Shown: piece after piece, positions 1 through 7,850 of the stretch | Numbering within the stretch: position 1 is the stretch's first letter | Layout of the letters: each line of letters begins with the position of its first letter | Source of the DNA: DAHVFK01 sp035310985 | GTDB taxonomy: Bacteria; Pseudomonadota; Gammaproteobacteria; Burkholderiales; SG8-39 | Direction of reading: 5' to 3' | DNA: 16,010 nucleotides | Assembly (NCBI GenBank): GCA_035310985.1 | Contig: DATGDH010000014.1 | Location: 1-16,010 of the forward strand | Notes under the pieces: model-generated | Told to the model about the DNA's origin: nothing | Seen by the model: only the letters and a program-made list of their open reading frames with translations | Database searches by the model: none | Program-made: the position numbers and the translations under genes

Positions 1-585
1 CGCCAGGATGAAGCCCGGGACGAACGCGCCCTTGTACATGTCGCCGACCGAACGACCGAGCTGGTCGGCCATGATAATCAGCACCAGCGACGGCGGGATG
101 ATCTGCGCCAAGGTGCCGGATGCGGCGATCACCCCGGAGGCGAGCCGGCGGTCGTAGCCGTAGCGCAGCATGATCGGCAGCGAGATCAGCCCCATCGAGA
201 TCACCGAGGCCGCGACCACGCCGGTGGTGGCGGCGAGCAGCGCGCCGACGAAGATTACCGCGTAGGCGAGGCCGCCGCGTACCGGGCCAAAGAGCTGCCC
301 GATGGTATCGAGCAGGTCCTCGGCCATGCCGCTGCGCTCCAGGATCAAGCCCATGAACGTGAAGAACGGGATCGCGAGCAGCGTGTCGTTCGACATGATG
401 CCGAAGATGCGCTCGGGCAGCGCCTGCAGCAGGGCCGGGTGCAAGAGCCCCAGCTCGATGCCGATCCAGCCGAAGAGCAGGCCGTTCGCGGCGAGCGAGA
501 ACGCGACCGGGAAGCCGAGCAGCAGGAACACCACCAGGCCGCAGAACATCAGCGGCGCCATGTAGGCGATGAGGAAGGCGCTCAT
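1..585 (-). CDS. dctM: TRAP transporter large permease, DctM family (partial, 3' end beyond left edge)
   Basis: This is the large membrane subunit of a tripartite ATP-independent periplasmic transporter, which carries substrate through the inner membrane with a sodium gradient. I translated the minus strand from the ATG at 585-583; the frame stays open for 195 codons to the window edge. The protein begins MSAFLIAYMAPLMFCGLVVF and is strongly hydrophobic. It contains NDTLLAIPFFTFMG, LLAATTGVVAASV and ASGTLAQIIPPSLVLIIMAD, which are hallmarks of the DctM family. About 40-45% of a usual DctM (roughly 430 aa) is visible. Its ATG overlaps the dctQ stop as ATGA, and a GAGGAA ribosome-binding site lies 8 nt upstream inside dctQ. 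The subunit pair resembles the mannitol/chloroaromatic-type TRAP group, but substrate cannot be read from sequence. The family call is secure. Confidence 0.93.
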   Translation of the reverse strand, partial: MSAFLIAYMAPLMFCGLVVFLLLGFPVAFSLAANGLLFGWIGIELGLLHPALLQALPERIFGIMSNDTLLAIPFFTFMGLILERSGMAEDLLDTIGQLFGPVRGGLAYAVIFVGALLAATTGVVAASVISMGLISLPIMLRYGYDRRLASGVIAASGTLAQIIPPSLVLIIMADQLGRSVGDMYKGAFVPGFILA

Positions 586-1178
586 TTCGCGGGTTCCTCG
601 TCGACATGCAGTTGCTCGAGGGCCGGGTCCTCGTGCTTCTCGAGCGGGTTCGGAATCAGCCCCATCAGGAACGCGACGCGCTTGATCAGCTCGGACACGC
701 CCTGCAACGACAGCAGGAAGAAACCTACCGGCACCATCAGCCGCGCCGGCCACCTGATCAGACCGCCGGCGTTTACCGAGACCTCGCCGGTCTGGTAGGC
801 GTTCATAAATATCGGCCAGGATAGCCACATGATGATCGTCGCCATCGGGAGCAGGAAAAGGACGATGCCGAAGACGTCGATCCACATCTGCGTGCGGGCC
901 GACAGGTGCGAGTTCACCACGTCGATGCGGATGTGCTCGTTGTGGCGTAGGGTGTAACCCGCGCACAGCAGGAACACCGCAGAGAACAGGTACCACTGCA
1001 GCTCGAGCCAGGCGTTCGAGGCGATGTCGAGCATGTAGCGCGAGGTGGCGTTGCCGGCGCTCACCAGCACCGCCACAAGCACCAGCCACTTCAATGCTCC
1101 CCCGATACGCTCGTTCAGCCCGTCGATGGCGCGCGACAGCTTGAGCAATTGATTCATCATCGCCGTTCCCACTTGCAT
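582..1178 (-). CDS. dctQ: TRAP transporter small permease, DctQ family
   Basis: This is the small membrane subunit that pairs with DctM in a TRAP transporter. The 198-aa product has four hydrophobic segments, at about residues 28-48, 60-78, 98-120 and 145-168, the usual DctQ topology. Typical features are the RHNEHIRIDVV stretch after helix 2 and a GLIRWPARLMVPVGF stretch before helix 4. Length fits the family (about 160-200 aa). The start is uncertain: ATG at 1178 has no Shine-Dalgarno sequence, whereas the paired ATGs at 1160 and 1157 follow a GTGGGAACGG stretch, so the protein may be 6 or 7 residues shorter. The gene leads a dctQM operon. The solute receptor gene dctP is not in the window; it may lie beyond dctM or elsewhere. 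Confidence 0.92.
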   Translation of the reverse strand: MQVGTAMMNQLLKLSRAIDGLNERIGGALKWLVLVAVLVSAGNATSRYMLDIASNAWLELQWYLFSAVFLLCAGYTLRHNEHIRIDVVNSHLSARTQMWIDVFGIVLFLLPMATIIMWLSWPIFMNAYQTGEVSVNAGGLIRWPARLMVPVGFFLLSLQGVSELIKRVAFLMGLIPNPLEKHEDPALEQLHVDEEPAK

Positions 1179-1193
1179 CTAACGAGGAGGTTT

Positions 1194-1219
1194 CGCGGGG
1201 GCCCCCTCAGAACCCCGCG
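1194..1219. repeat. GC-rich inverted repeat in the presumed dctQ leader
   Basis: Seven-base arms CGCGGGG (1194-1200) and CCCCGCG (1213-1219) are perfectly complementary around a 12-nt loop, and GGGGGCCCCC at 1197-1206 is itself palindromic. In dctQ-strand RNA the hairpin would end about 15 nt before the ATG at 1178, followed by a CCTCCTC run that resembles the anti-Shine-Dalgarno sequence. No U tract follows on either strand, so it is not a standard intrinsic terminator. A role in translation of dctQ is possible but unproven. Confidence 0.4.
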
Positions 1220-1275
1220 GTGCGGCCGTTCCGCCCGCCGCCGCCGTCGGCCGTAGCGACGCAAAGTCAGCGGCG

Positions 1276-1313
1276 GATTGTCTCCGATTGGCGGCGGACT
1301 GGCAAAGACAATC
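1276..1313. promoter_or_regulatory. Perfect 8-bp inverted repeat, candidate operator
   Basis: GATTGTCT at 1276-1283 and AGACAATC at 1306-1313 are exact reverse complements, with centres 30 bp apart (about three helical turns). A direct repeat, CGGCGGATTG (1271-1280) and CGGCGGACTG (1292-1301), is interleaved with it at a 21-bp period. The elements lie in the only divergent intergenic region of the window, between dctQ and the MFS gene, and overlap a candidate dctQ promoter. No regulator gene is adjacent, so the binding protein is unknown. Confidence 0.4.
1277..1305 (-). promoter_or_regulatory. Candidate sigma-70 promoter for dctQM
   Basis: On the minus strand TTGCCA (1305-1300, 5 of 6 matches to TTGACA) is followed by a 17-nt spacer and GACAAT (1282-1277, 4 of 6 matches to TATAAT). 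Transcription would begin near 1270, giving a leader of about 90-110 nt that contains the GC hairpin. The inverted repeat overlaps both hexamers, a layout typical of repression. Chance matches in this composition cannot be excluded. Confidence 0.3.
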
Positions 1314-1372
1314 ATGGCAGGAGGGCCGTCAGGGGGTCGAAAGCGGGGCGCGATGCGGTACTCTCCGGCGCC

Positions 1373-2575
1373 ATGAGCGAGCATCCAGGCAGCCGCAACG
1401 CGGCCGCCGTCCCCCTGATCGTCGCCGCACAGCTATTCGGCACTTCGCTGTGGTTCAGCGCCAATGCCGCGGCCGGCGACTTGGCGCGCGCCTGGGGGCT
1501 TGGCACCGCGGAGCTGGGCGCGCTCACCAGCGCGGTGCAGCTCGGGTTCATCGCCGGGACGCTCTTCTTCTCGCTCTCGGGCCTCGCCGACCGCTACCCG
1601 GCGAGCCGCATCTTCGCCGTCTGCGCCGCGCTCGGCGCGCTCGCCAACGGCGCTTTCGCGCTGCTTGCGCACGGCGTCGCGGCGGGAATGGCCTGGCGCT
1701 TCGCCACAGGCTTCGCGCTCGCCGGGATTTATCCGCTCGGCATGAAGCTGGTCGTCGGCTGGGCGCCGGGACGCGCCGGCGAGACGCTCGGCTGGCTGGT
1801 GGGCATGCTGACGATCGGCACGGCGCTGCCGCACGCGATCCGCGCCGCGGGGAGCGGCGCCTCCTGGCAGGCGGTGGTGCTCGCCGCGTCGGCGCTCGCG
1901 CTGGTCTCGGGGGCGGCGGTGCTCGCGCTCGGCGACGGACCGCACTTGAGGAGCGGCGCCGCGCGGCGCGCCGGCTGGGGATCGGTGCTGCGCGCCTTCC
2001 GCGTGCCGGCCTTCCGCGCCTCCGCGCTCGGCTATTTCGGCCACATGTGGGAGCTCTATGCGCTGTGGACCGTCGTCCCCTTGCTCGCCGCTGCGGCTCT
2101 TGCGCGAGAGGGCGCGGCCGACCCGGCGCAGGTTTCGGCCTGGTCGTTCGCGGTCATCGCCGCCGGCGGCGCGGGCTGCGTGCTGGGCGGCCGGCTGAGC
2201 CGCCGCGCGGGCAGCGCGCGGGTCGCCGCGCTCGCGCTCGCTGTCTCGGGCGCGATGTGCCTCGCTTACCCCATCGCGAGCGGCATTTCGCCCACACTCG
2301 CGCTCGCGCTGCTGCTGGTGTGGGGCGTCGCGGTGGTCACCGACTCGCCGCAATTTTCTGCGCTCTCGGCACGTGCCTGCCCGCCGGAGCTGCTCGGCAG
2401 CGCGCTCGCATTGCAGAACAGCATCGGCTTCCTGATCACGGTGTTCTCGATCAGCCTGGTGACTGCGCGCATCCCGGACTTGGGCGCGCGCGTCGCGTGG
2501 CTATTGCTGCCCGGTCCGATACTCGGCCTCGCCGCCTTCTGGCCGCTCGCCAGCGGCCGGCTCAGGGTCGACTGA
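1373..2575 (+). CDS. MFS transporter, 12 transmembrane segments
   Basis: This is a 400-aa secondary transporter of the major facilitator superfamily in the inner membrane. It begins with MSEHPGSRNAAAVPLIVAAQ, enters the first helix at about residue 12 (AQLFGTSLWFSANA), and has the MFS motif-A-like GLADRYPASRI loop between helices 2 and 3 at about residues 70-80. Alternating hydrophobic stretches to residue 395 fit twelve helices with a central loop around residues 200-215. I chose ATG 1373 rather than the in-frame ATG at 1220, because the extra 51 residues are Arg/Pro-rich, unlike an MFS N-terminus, and would lie over the promoter region. No clear Shine-Dalgarno sequence precedes 1373. Substrate is unknown. 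The gene is divergent from dctQM and 55 bp upstream of ribF, probably transcribed separately. Confidence 0.88.
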   Translation: MSEHPGSRNAAAVPLIVAAQLFGTSLWFSANAAAGDLARAWGLGTAELGALTSAVQLGFIAGTLFFSLSGLADRYPASRIFAVCAALGALANGAFALLAHGVAAGMAWRFATGFALAGIYPLGMKLVVGWAPGRAGETLGWLVGMLTIGTALPHAIRAAGSGASWQAVVLAASALALVSGAAVLALGDGPHLRSGAARRAGWGSVLRAFRVPAFRASALGYFGHMWELYALWTVVPLLAAAALAREGAADPAQVSAWSFAVIAAGGAGCVLGGRLSRRAGSARVAALALAVSGAMCLAYPIASGISPTLALALLLVWGVAVVTDSPQFSALSARACPPELLGSALALQNSIGFLITVFSISLVTARIPDLGARVAWLLLPGPILGLAAFWPLASGRLRVD

Positions 2576-2579
2576 GCCA

Positions 2580-2609
2580 TTCGCTGCGCTGCGGAAAAGC
2601 CGCTACAAT
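2580..2609 (+). promoter_or_regulatory. Candidate sigma-70 promoter for ribF-ileS-lspA-ispH
   Basis: TACAAT at 2604-2609 (5 of 6 matches to TATAAT), preceded by GC, stands out in an AT-rich patch within a GC-rich region. A weak -35 (TTCGCT, 2580-2585, about 3 of 6) lies 18 nt upstream. The -10 is 21 nt before the ribF ATG, so any leader is very short. It is the only obvious promoter between the MFS stop and the housekeeping run. Confidence 0.45.
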
Positions 2610-2630
2610 TCATTATTTTAAGCGCGCCAG

Positions 2631-3569
2631 ATGGTCGTCACGCACGGCTCCGTATCGCCCGTCCGAGGCCCGCACGCGCTGACCATCGGAAACTTCGACG
2701 GCGTCCACCTCGGACACCAGGCCATGCTTACGCGCGTGGCCGCGGAAGCGCGCGGGCGAGGACTCGTATCCTGCGCGCTCACCTTCGAGCCCCACCCGCG
2801 CGAGTTCTTCGCGCCCGACGCGGCGCCCGCGCGCCTGACGCGCCTGCGCGAGAAGCTCGAGCTGATTGCCGCGGCCGGCGTCGAGCACGTACACGTCGCG
2901 CGCTTCGATGCGCGCTTCGCCGCGCTCCCCGCCGAGCGGTTCGTGGAGGAGGTACTGGTGCAGGGTCTTCGGGCACGTTGGCTGCTCGTCGGCCGCGACT
3001 TTCGCTACGGCGCGCGCCGCGCCGGGGATTACGCGGCACTCGAGGCCGAGTCCCGGCGCCACGGCTTCGCGCTCGAGCCCATGCCCGAGGTGACGCAGGC
3101 CGGCGAGCGCATCTCGAGCTCGGCGGTGCGCGCCGCGCTGCTGGCGGCCGACTTCCAGCGCGCCGAACGGCTGCTCGGACGTCCCTACACGCTCTCAGGC
3201 CGCGTCGCGCACGGCGCCAAGCTCGGGCGCAGGCTGGGATTCCCGACCGCGAACCTGGTGCTGCCGCGGCGTGCGCCGCTCGCTGGCGTATATGTGGTGG
3301 AGGCCTGCGGCGCCGATGCCAGCGACGGGCAGCGCTGGCTGCCCGGCGTGGCGAGCGTGGGTCGGCGCCCGACGGTGAACGAGGTCGCGGTGCCGCTTCT
3401 GGAAGTGCACCTGTTCGACGTTGCCGAGGAGCTCTACGGGCGGCACCTGCGTGTGCGTTTCGTCGGGCGCCTCAGGGACGAGGAAAAATATCCGGATCTG
3501 GACGCGCTGCGCGCGGCGATCGCGCGCGACGTGGCGATGGCGAAGGAGTTCTTTGCAAAGCATGGCTGA
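2631..3569 (+). CDS. ribF: Bifunctional riboflavin kinase / FAD synthetase
   Basis: RibF phosphorylates riboflavin to FMN and then adenylylates FMN to FAD in the cytoplasm. The 312-aa length is typical. The N-terminal nucleotidyltransferase (FAD synthetase) domain shows GNFDGVHLGH (20-29), TFEPHP (51-56), VGRDFRYG (about 120-127) and the ISSSAVR loop (about 161-167). The C-terminal kinase domain (about 183-312) shows GRPYTLSGRV, the GFPTANL motif that binds ATP and Mg, and a C-terminal block with RFVGRLRDEEKYPDLDALR. ATG 2631 gives a normal N-terminus just 19 residues before GNFDG, although its Shine-Dalgarno sequence is poor. The last 8 bp overlap ileS. murJ, often upstream of ribF in related bacteria, is replaced here by the MFS gene. 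Confidence 0.97.
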   Translation: MVVTHGSVSPVRGPHALTIGNFDGVHLGHQAMLTRVAAEARGRGLVSCALTFEPHPREFFAPDAAPARLTRLREKLELIAAAGVEHVHVARFDARFAALPAERFVEEVLVQGLRARWLLVGRDFRYGARRAGDYAALEAESRRHGFALEPMPEVTQAGERISSSAVRAALLAADFQRAERLLGRPYTLSGRVAHGAKLGRRLGFPTANLVLPRRAPLAGVYVVEACGADASDGQRWLPGVASVGRRPTVNEVAVPLLEVHLFDVAEELYGRHLRVRFVGRLRDEEKYPDLDALRAAIARDVAMAKEFFAKHG

Positions 3570-6378
3570 CTACAAGGACACGCTCAATCTTCCCGACACC
3601 CCGTTCCCGATGCGCGGCGACCTCGCCAAGCGCGAGCCGCAGTGGGCGCGCGAATGGCAGGAGCGCGGCGTCTATAAGCGCCTGCGCACGATCGCCAGGG
3701 GCCGGCCGCGCTTCGTGCTGCACGACGGGCCGCCGTACGCCAACGGCGACATCCATATCGGCCACGCGGTCAACAAGATCCTCAAGGACGTCATCGTCAA
3801 GTCGCGCACGCTGGCGGGGTTCGACGCGCCCTACGTGCCCGGCTGGGACTGCCACGGCATGCCGATCGAGGTGCAAATCGAGAAGCAATACGGCAAGCAC
3901 CTTTCGGCCGAGGAGACGCAGCGCCTGTGCCGAGCCTACGCGACCCAGCAGATCGAGCGGCAGAAGGCCGATTTCCAGCGCCTGGGCGTGCTCGGCGACT
4001 GGGACAATCCGTATCTCACCATGGCGTACCGCAATGAGGCGGACGAGATCCGCACGCTCGGCAAGCTGCTTGCCAAGGGTTACCTGTACCGCGGCCTGAA
4101 ACCGGTCAACTGGTGCTTCGACTGCGGCTCGGCCCTCGCCGAGGCCGAGGTCGAGTACGAGGACCGCAAAGACCCGGCGATCGACGTGGCGTTCGGGCTT
4201 GCCGACGAGGACCGCGCGAAGCTCGCGCGCACTTTCGGGCTCGACGCACTGCCTGCCGGCCCCGTCTACGCGGTGATCTGGACCACCACGCCTTGGACCA
4301 TCCCCGCCAACCAGGCGCTGAACGTCCATCCCGAGATTCTCTATTCGCTCGTCGCGACCGACAAAGGCGCGCTGATTCTCGCGAGCGACCTCAAGGAAGC
4401 CAGTCTGGCGCGCTTCAAACTCTCCGGCAGCACGATCGCGACCTGCAAGGGTGCGGCGCTCGAGGGGATCGCGTTCCGGCATCCGTTCTACGACCGGCGC
4501 GCGCCGGTGTACCTGGGCGAGTACGTGACCCTCGACACGGGCACCGGCGTCGTGCACTCGGCGCCTGCCTATGGTGTCGACGACTTCATTTCCTGCCGGC
4601 GCTACGGCATGAAGGACGAGGAGATCCTCACGCCGGTGCAGGGCGACGGACACTTCGCGAAATCGCTGCCGCTGTTCGGCGGGCGCATGATCTGGGACGC
4701 TAACCAGGAGATCGTCGCCGAGCTCGCGCGGCGCGGCGCGCTGCTGCACAGCGCACCATACGTGCACAGTTACATGCACTGCTGGCGCCACAAGACCCCG
4801 GTGATCCTGCGTGCCACCGTGCAGTGGTTCGCCGGCATGGACGACGTGCCCGGATACGAGGGTGTGAAGCCCGCCGAGCCGCTGCGCGCCACGGCGCTGC
4901 GCGGCGTCGAGAACACGCAGTTCTTCCCGGCCTGGGGCAAAGCGCGCCTGCACGGAATGATCGCGAACCGCCCGGACTGGACGCTGTCGCGCCAGCGGCA
5001 GTGGGGCGTGCCGATGCCGTTCTTCATGCACAAGGAGACCGGCGAGCTGCACCCGGAGACCCTCGAGCTGCTCGAGGCGGTCGCCAAGCGCGTGGAGGAG
5101 GGCGGCATCGAGGCCTGGCAGCAGCTCGACCCGCGCGAGCTGCTGGGCGACGAAGCCACGCATTACGACAAGGTGAAGGACACGCTCGACGTCTGGTTCG
5201 ACTCCGGGTCGACCCATTTCACCGTGCTGCGCGGCTCGCACAAGGGCGAGACCGAGTTTCCGGCCGACCTCTACCTGGAAGGCTCCGACCAGCACCGCGG
5301 CTGGTTCCATTCGTCGCTCCTCGTGTCGTGCATGATGAACGGCGTGCCGCCCTACAAGGCACTGCTCACGCACGGCTTCGTCATCGACATGGAAGGCCGC
5401 AAGATGTCGAAGTCGCGCGGCACCGGCATGTCGCCGCAGGAGATCACCGGCACGCTCGGGGCCGATATCCTGCGCCTGTGGGTCGCGAGTACCGACTACT
5501 CGAGCGAGCTCAATCTCTCGAATGAGATCCTGAAGCGCGTCGTGGAGAGCTACCGGCGCATGCGCAACACGCTGCGCTTTCTGCTCGCCAACGTGTCCGA
5601 CTTCGAGCCGGCGCAGCACGCGCTGCCGGTCTCCGAGCTGGTCGAGATCGACCGCTACGCGCTCGCCTTCACGGCGCGGCTGCAGGACGAGCTGGCTGCG
5701 GACTACAAACGCTACCAGTTCCACCTGGTGGCGCAGAAGCTGCAGACGTTCTGCTCCGAGGACCTGGGCGCGTTCTACCTCGACATCCTCAAGGACCGCC
5801 TGTACACCTGCGGCGCCGACTCGCGCGCGCGGCGCTCGGCGCAGACCGCGCTCCACCACATCACGCACAGCCTGGTGCGCCTGCTCGCGCCGGTCCTGAG
5901 CTTCACGGCTGAAGAGCTGTGGGCGGCGTTTACCGGCAGCAAGGACGACAGCGTGTTCTTCCAGACTTGGCACGCGCTGCCCGAAGTCGCCAACGCGGAG
6001 CGGCTGCTCGCCAAATGGGCGCGGCTGCGCGAGTTGCGCGGCCCGGTGCGCAAAAGCATCGAGGACCTGAGGGCCGCGGGAAAGGTGGGCTCTTCGCTGC
6101 AGGCGGAGGTGGAGTGGCGCGCGAACGGCGCCGACTACGAGCTGCTCGCGGGCCTGGGCGACGATCTCAGGTTCGTGCTGCTCACCTCGGCGGCACGCGT
6201 GACGCGCGCTGCGCGCGCTGAAGCCGAAGGCGTCAACGTGGCGCCGAGCGCGCACGCCAAGTGCGAGCGCTGCTGGCACTACCGGGCTGACGTCGGCGCC
6301 GAACCGGCGCATGCGCAGCTCTGCGGGCGCTGCGTGGCGAACCTGTTCGGCGCCGGGGAGCCGCGCGCGTATGCCTAG
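3562..6378 (+). CDS. ileS: Isoleucyl-tRNA synthetase
   Basis: IleRS charges tRNA-Ile with isoleucine and edits misactivated valine. The 938-aa product is a typical bacterial class I enzyme. The HIGH motif is at residues 65-68 (within PYANGDIHIGHAVNK) and KMSKS at 614-618. The editing domain carries WTTTPWTIPANQAL at about 240-253. The anticodon-binding domain follows at about 675-840. The C-terminal zinc ribbon has C901xxC904 and C921xxC924. The start is ATG 3562, 8 bp inside ribF, giving MADYKDTLNLPDTPFPMRGD, the normal beginning. A longer in-frame start at 3421 only reads ribF in another frame. AAGGAG lies at 3543-3548, a long 13 nt upstream. The zinc-ribbon form is the kind normally sensitive to mupirocin, but this is only family knowledge. 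Confidence 0.98.
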   Translation: MADYKDTLNLPDTPFPMRGDLAKREPQWAREWQERGVYKRLRTIARGRPRFVLHDGPPYANGDIHIGHAVNKILKDVIVKSRTLAGFDAPYVPGWDCHGMPIEVQIEKQYGKHLSAEETQRLCRAYATQQIERQKADFQRLGVLGDWDNPYLTMAYRNEADEIRTLGKLLAKGYLYRGLKPVNWCFDCGSALAEAEVEYEDRKDPAIDVAFGLADEDRAKLARTFGLDALPAGPVYAVIWTTTPWTIPANQALNVHPEILYSLVATDKGALILASDLKEASLARFKLSGSTIATCKGAALEGIAFRHPFYDRRAPVYLGEYVTLDTGTGVVHSAPAYGVDDFISCRRYGMKDEEILTPVQGDGHFAKSLPLFGGRMIWDANQEIVAELARRGALLHSAPYVHSYMHCWRHKTPVILRATVQWFAGMDDVPGYEGVKPAEPLRATALRGVENTQFFPAWGKARLHGMIANRPDWTLSRQRQWGVPMPFFMHKETGELHPETLELLEAVAKRVEEGGIEAWQQLDPRELLGDEATHYDKVKDTLDVWFDSGSTHFTVLRGSHKGETEFPADLYLEGSDQHRGWFHSSLLVSCMMNGVPPYKALLTHGFVIDMEGRKMSKSRGTGMSPQEITGTLGADILRLWVASTDYSSELNLSNEILKRVVESYRRMRNTLRFLLANVSDFEPAQHALPVSELVEIDRYALAFTARLQDELAADYKRYQFHLVAQKLQTFCSEDLGAFYLDILKDRLYTCGADSRARRSAQTALHHITHSLVRLLAPVLSFTAEELWAAFTGSKDDSVFFQTWHALPEVANAERLLAKWARLRELRGPVRKSIEDLRAAGKVGSSLQAEVEWRANGADYELLAGLGDDLRFVLLTSAARVTRAARAEAEGVNVAPSAHAKCERCWHYRADVGAEPAHAQLCGRCVANLFGAGEPRAYA

Positions 6379-6856
6379 GGGGGCCGGCTGGTTCGGGCTC
6401 GCGGCCGCGATCGCGCTCGCCGACCAGGCGAGCAAGTGGGCGGTGCTCGCGAGCTTTGCGCCGGGCGAGCGCCTGCGCATCACCGGCTTCTTCAACCTGG
6501 TGCTCGCCTTCAACAAGGGCGCCGCGTTCAGTTTCCTGGCCGGTGCGCCGGGCTGGCAGACGCCGTTATTCGTCGCCATTGCGCTCGTCGCGGCGGCTGT
6601 CGTGTCGGCGCTGCTTCTGCGCTCGCCGGGCAGGCGCATGTTCAGCGCGGCGCTCGCGCTCATCCTGGGCGGCGCGCTCGGCAACGTGATCGACCGCCTG
6701 CGATTTGGCCAGGTGGTCGACTTCCTCGACTTTCACGCGCTGGGATTGCACTGGCCGGCGTTCAACGTCGCCGATTCGGCGATAACCGTCGGCGCGGGGC
6801 TGCTGATCATCGAAAGCTTCCTGCAGCGCAAGCCGGATGCGGCGCATGGCGGCTGA
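6371..6856 (+). CDS. lspA: Lipoprotein signal peptidase (signal peptidase II)
   Basis: LspA is the inner-membrane aspartic protease that cuts signal peptides from diacylglyceryl-modified prolipoproteins. The 161-aa protein has about four transmembrane helices. The catalytic aspartates are D117 (in GQVVDFLDF) and D135 (in FNVADSAI), 18 residues apart as in E. coli. Other family features are NKGAAFSFL (48-56) and GNVIDRL (104-110). ATG 6371 overlaps the ileS stop by 8 bp and follows GGGGAG with 10 nt spacing. The in-frame ATG 20 codons upstream lies inside the zinc ribbon of ileS and is rejected. The ileS-lspA pair is conserved in proteobacteria. Confidence 0.97.
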   Translation: MPRGAGWFGLAAAIALADQASKWAVLASFAPGERLRITGFFNLVLAFNKGAAFSFLAGAPGWQTPLFVAIALVAAAVVSALLLRSPGRRMFSAALALILGGALGNVIDRLRFGQVVDFLDFHALGLHWPAFNVADSAITVGAGLLIIESFLQRKPDAAHGG

Positions 6857-6881
6857 GGCTTGACGGTGGCAACATAGCCGC

Positions 6882-7841
6882 ATGACTTCGGTACCCTTGT
6901 CGCCAGCACCTGCTGAGGTACTGCTCGCCAATCCGCGCGGCTTCTGCGCCGGCGTGGAGCGCGCGATCGAGATCGTCGAGCGCGCGCTCGAACAGTACGG
7001 CGCGCCGATCTACGTGCGCCACGAGATCGTGCACAATCGCTTCGTGGTCGAGCACCTGCGTGCGAAGGGCGCGGTGTTCGTCGACGAGCTCGAGGAAGTG
7101 CCCGCGGGCTGCACGGTGATCTTCAGCGCGCACGGCGTATCGAAGGCGGTGCGTGCGGACGCCGACGCGCGTGGCCTGAAGGTGTTCGACGCGACCTGTC
7201 CGCTGGTCACCAAGGTGCACGTCGAGGTCGCGAAAATGCTGGCTGCCGGCCTGGAGATCGTCATGATCGGCCACCGCGGGCATCCGGAGGCGGAAGGAAC
7301 GATGGGCCAGGCGGCCTCGGGCATCCACCTGGTCGAGACGGCGGCCGACGTCGCCGGGCTCGAGATCGCGGACCCGTCGCGCGTCGCCTACGTCACGCAG
7401 ACGACGCTCTCGGTGGACGACGCCGGGGCGGTGATCGCAGCGCTCAAGGCGCGCTTCCCGGCGATCCGCGGCCCGAAGCGCGACGACATCTGCTACGCGA
7501 CGCAGAACCGGCAGGACGCGGTGAAGCTCATGGCGCCGCAATGCGACGTAGTGATCGTAGTGGGATCGCCCAACAGCTCGAACTCGAACCGCCTGCGCGA
7601 GGTGGCGCGCAACATGGGCGCCGAAGCTTACATGGTGGACCGCGCCGCCGACCTGCGGCCCGAGTGGGTCGCCGGCAAGCGGCGCGTCGGCGTGACCGCG
7701 GGGGCCTCGGCTCCGGAAGTGCTGGTCGAGGAGCTGATCGCGCGGCTGCGCGAGCTCGGCGCGGCGAGCGTGCGCCAGCTCGAAGGCATCCAGGAGAGCG
7801 TCGTGTTTACGCTGCCGCGCGAGCTGTCGCGCAGGAAGTAG
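6882..7841 (+). CDS. ispH: 4-hydroxy-3-methylbut-2-enyl diphosphate reductase
   Basis: IspH (LytB) reduces HMBPP to IPP and DMAPP, the last step of the MEP isoprenoid pathway, using a 4Fe-4S cluster. The 319-aa protein has the three cluster cysteines C22 (RGFCAGV), C106 (DATCPLVTKVH) and C204 (DICYATQNRQ). The active-site histidines are H51 (EIVHNRFVV), H84 (FSAHGVS) and H134 (IGHRGHPEAEG), all in the spacing of the E. coli enzyme with a 10-residue N-terminal extension. It starts 25 bp after lspA with only a weak GGTGG as ribosome-binding site, so it may depend on readthrough from lspA. In E. coli fkpB lies between lspA and ispH; here there is no room for it. Its stop is 9 bp from the convergent tonB-like stop. 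Confidence 0.97.
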   Translation: MTSVPLSPAPAEVLLANPRGFCAGVERAIEIVERALEQYGAPIYVRHEIVHNRFVVEHLRAKGAVFVDELEEVPAGCTVIFSAHGVSKAVRADADARGLKVFDATCPLVTKVHVEVAKMLAAGLEIVMIGHRGHPEAEGTMGQAASGIHLVETAADVAGLEIADPSRVAYVTQTTLSVDDAGAVIAALKARFPAIRGPKRDDICYATQNRQDAVKLMAPQCDVVIVVGSPNSSNSNRLREVARNMGAEAYMVDRAADLRPEWVAGKRRVGVTAGASAPEVLVEELIARLRELGAASVRQLEGIQESVVFTLPRELSRRK

Positions 7842-7850
7842 GACTGGTCC

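Noticed and set aside
1288..2682. 464-codon plus-strand frame overlapping the MFS gene
   Set aside because: It is extremely Arg-rich and lies in a different frame from the well-formed 12-helix MFS protein.
3472..6684. Open frame of about 1070 codons on the minus strand, opposite ileS and lspA
   Set aside because: It is the antisense shadow of ileS, produced by strong G+C bias at third positions. The translation is Arg/His/Val-rich low-complexity sequence with no recognisable domain, while the plus strand encodes clear ileS and lspA.
7817..7832. Hairpin at the end of ispH as a bidirectional terminator
   Set aside because: The stem is only 6 bp and no T tract follows on either strand. Such GC hairpins are common by chance at this base composition.
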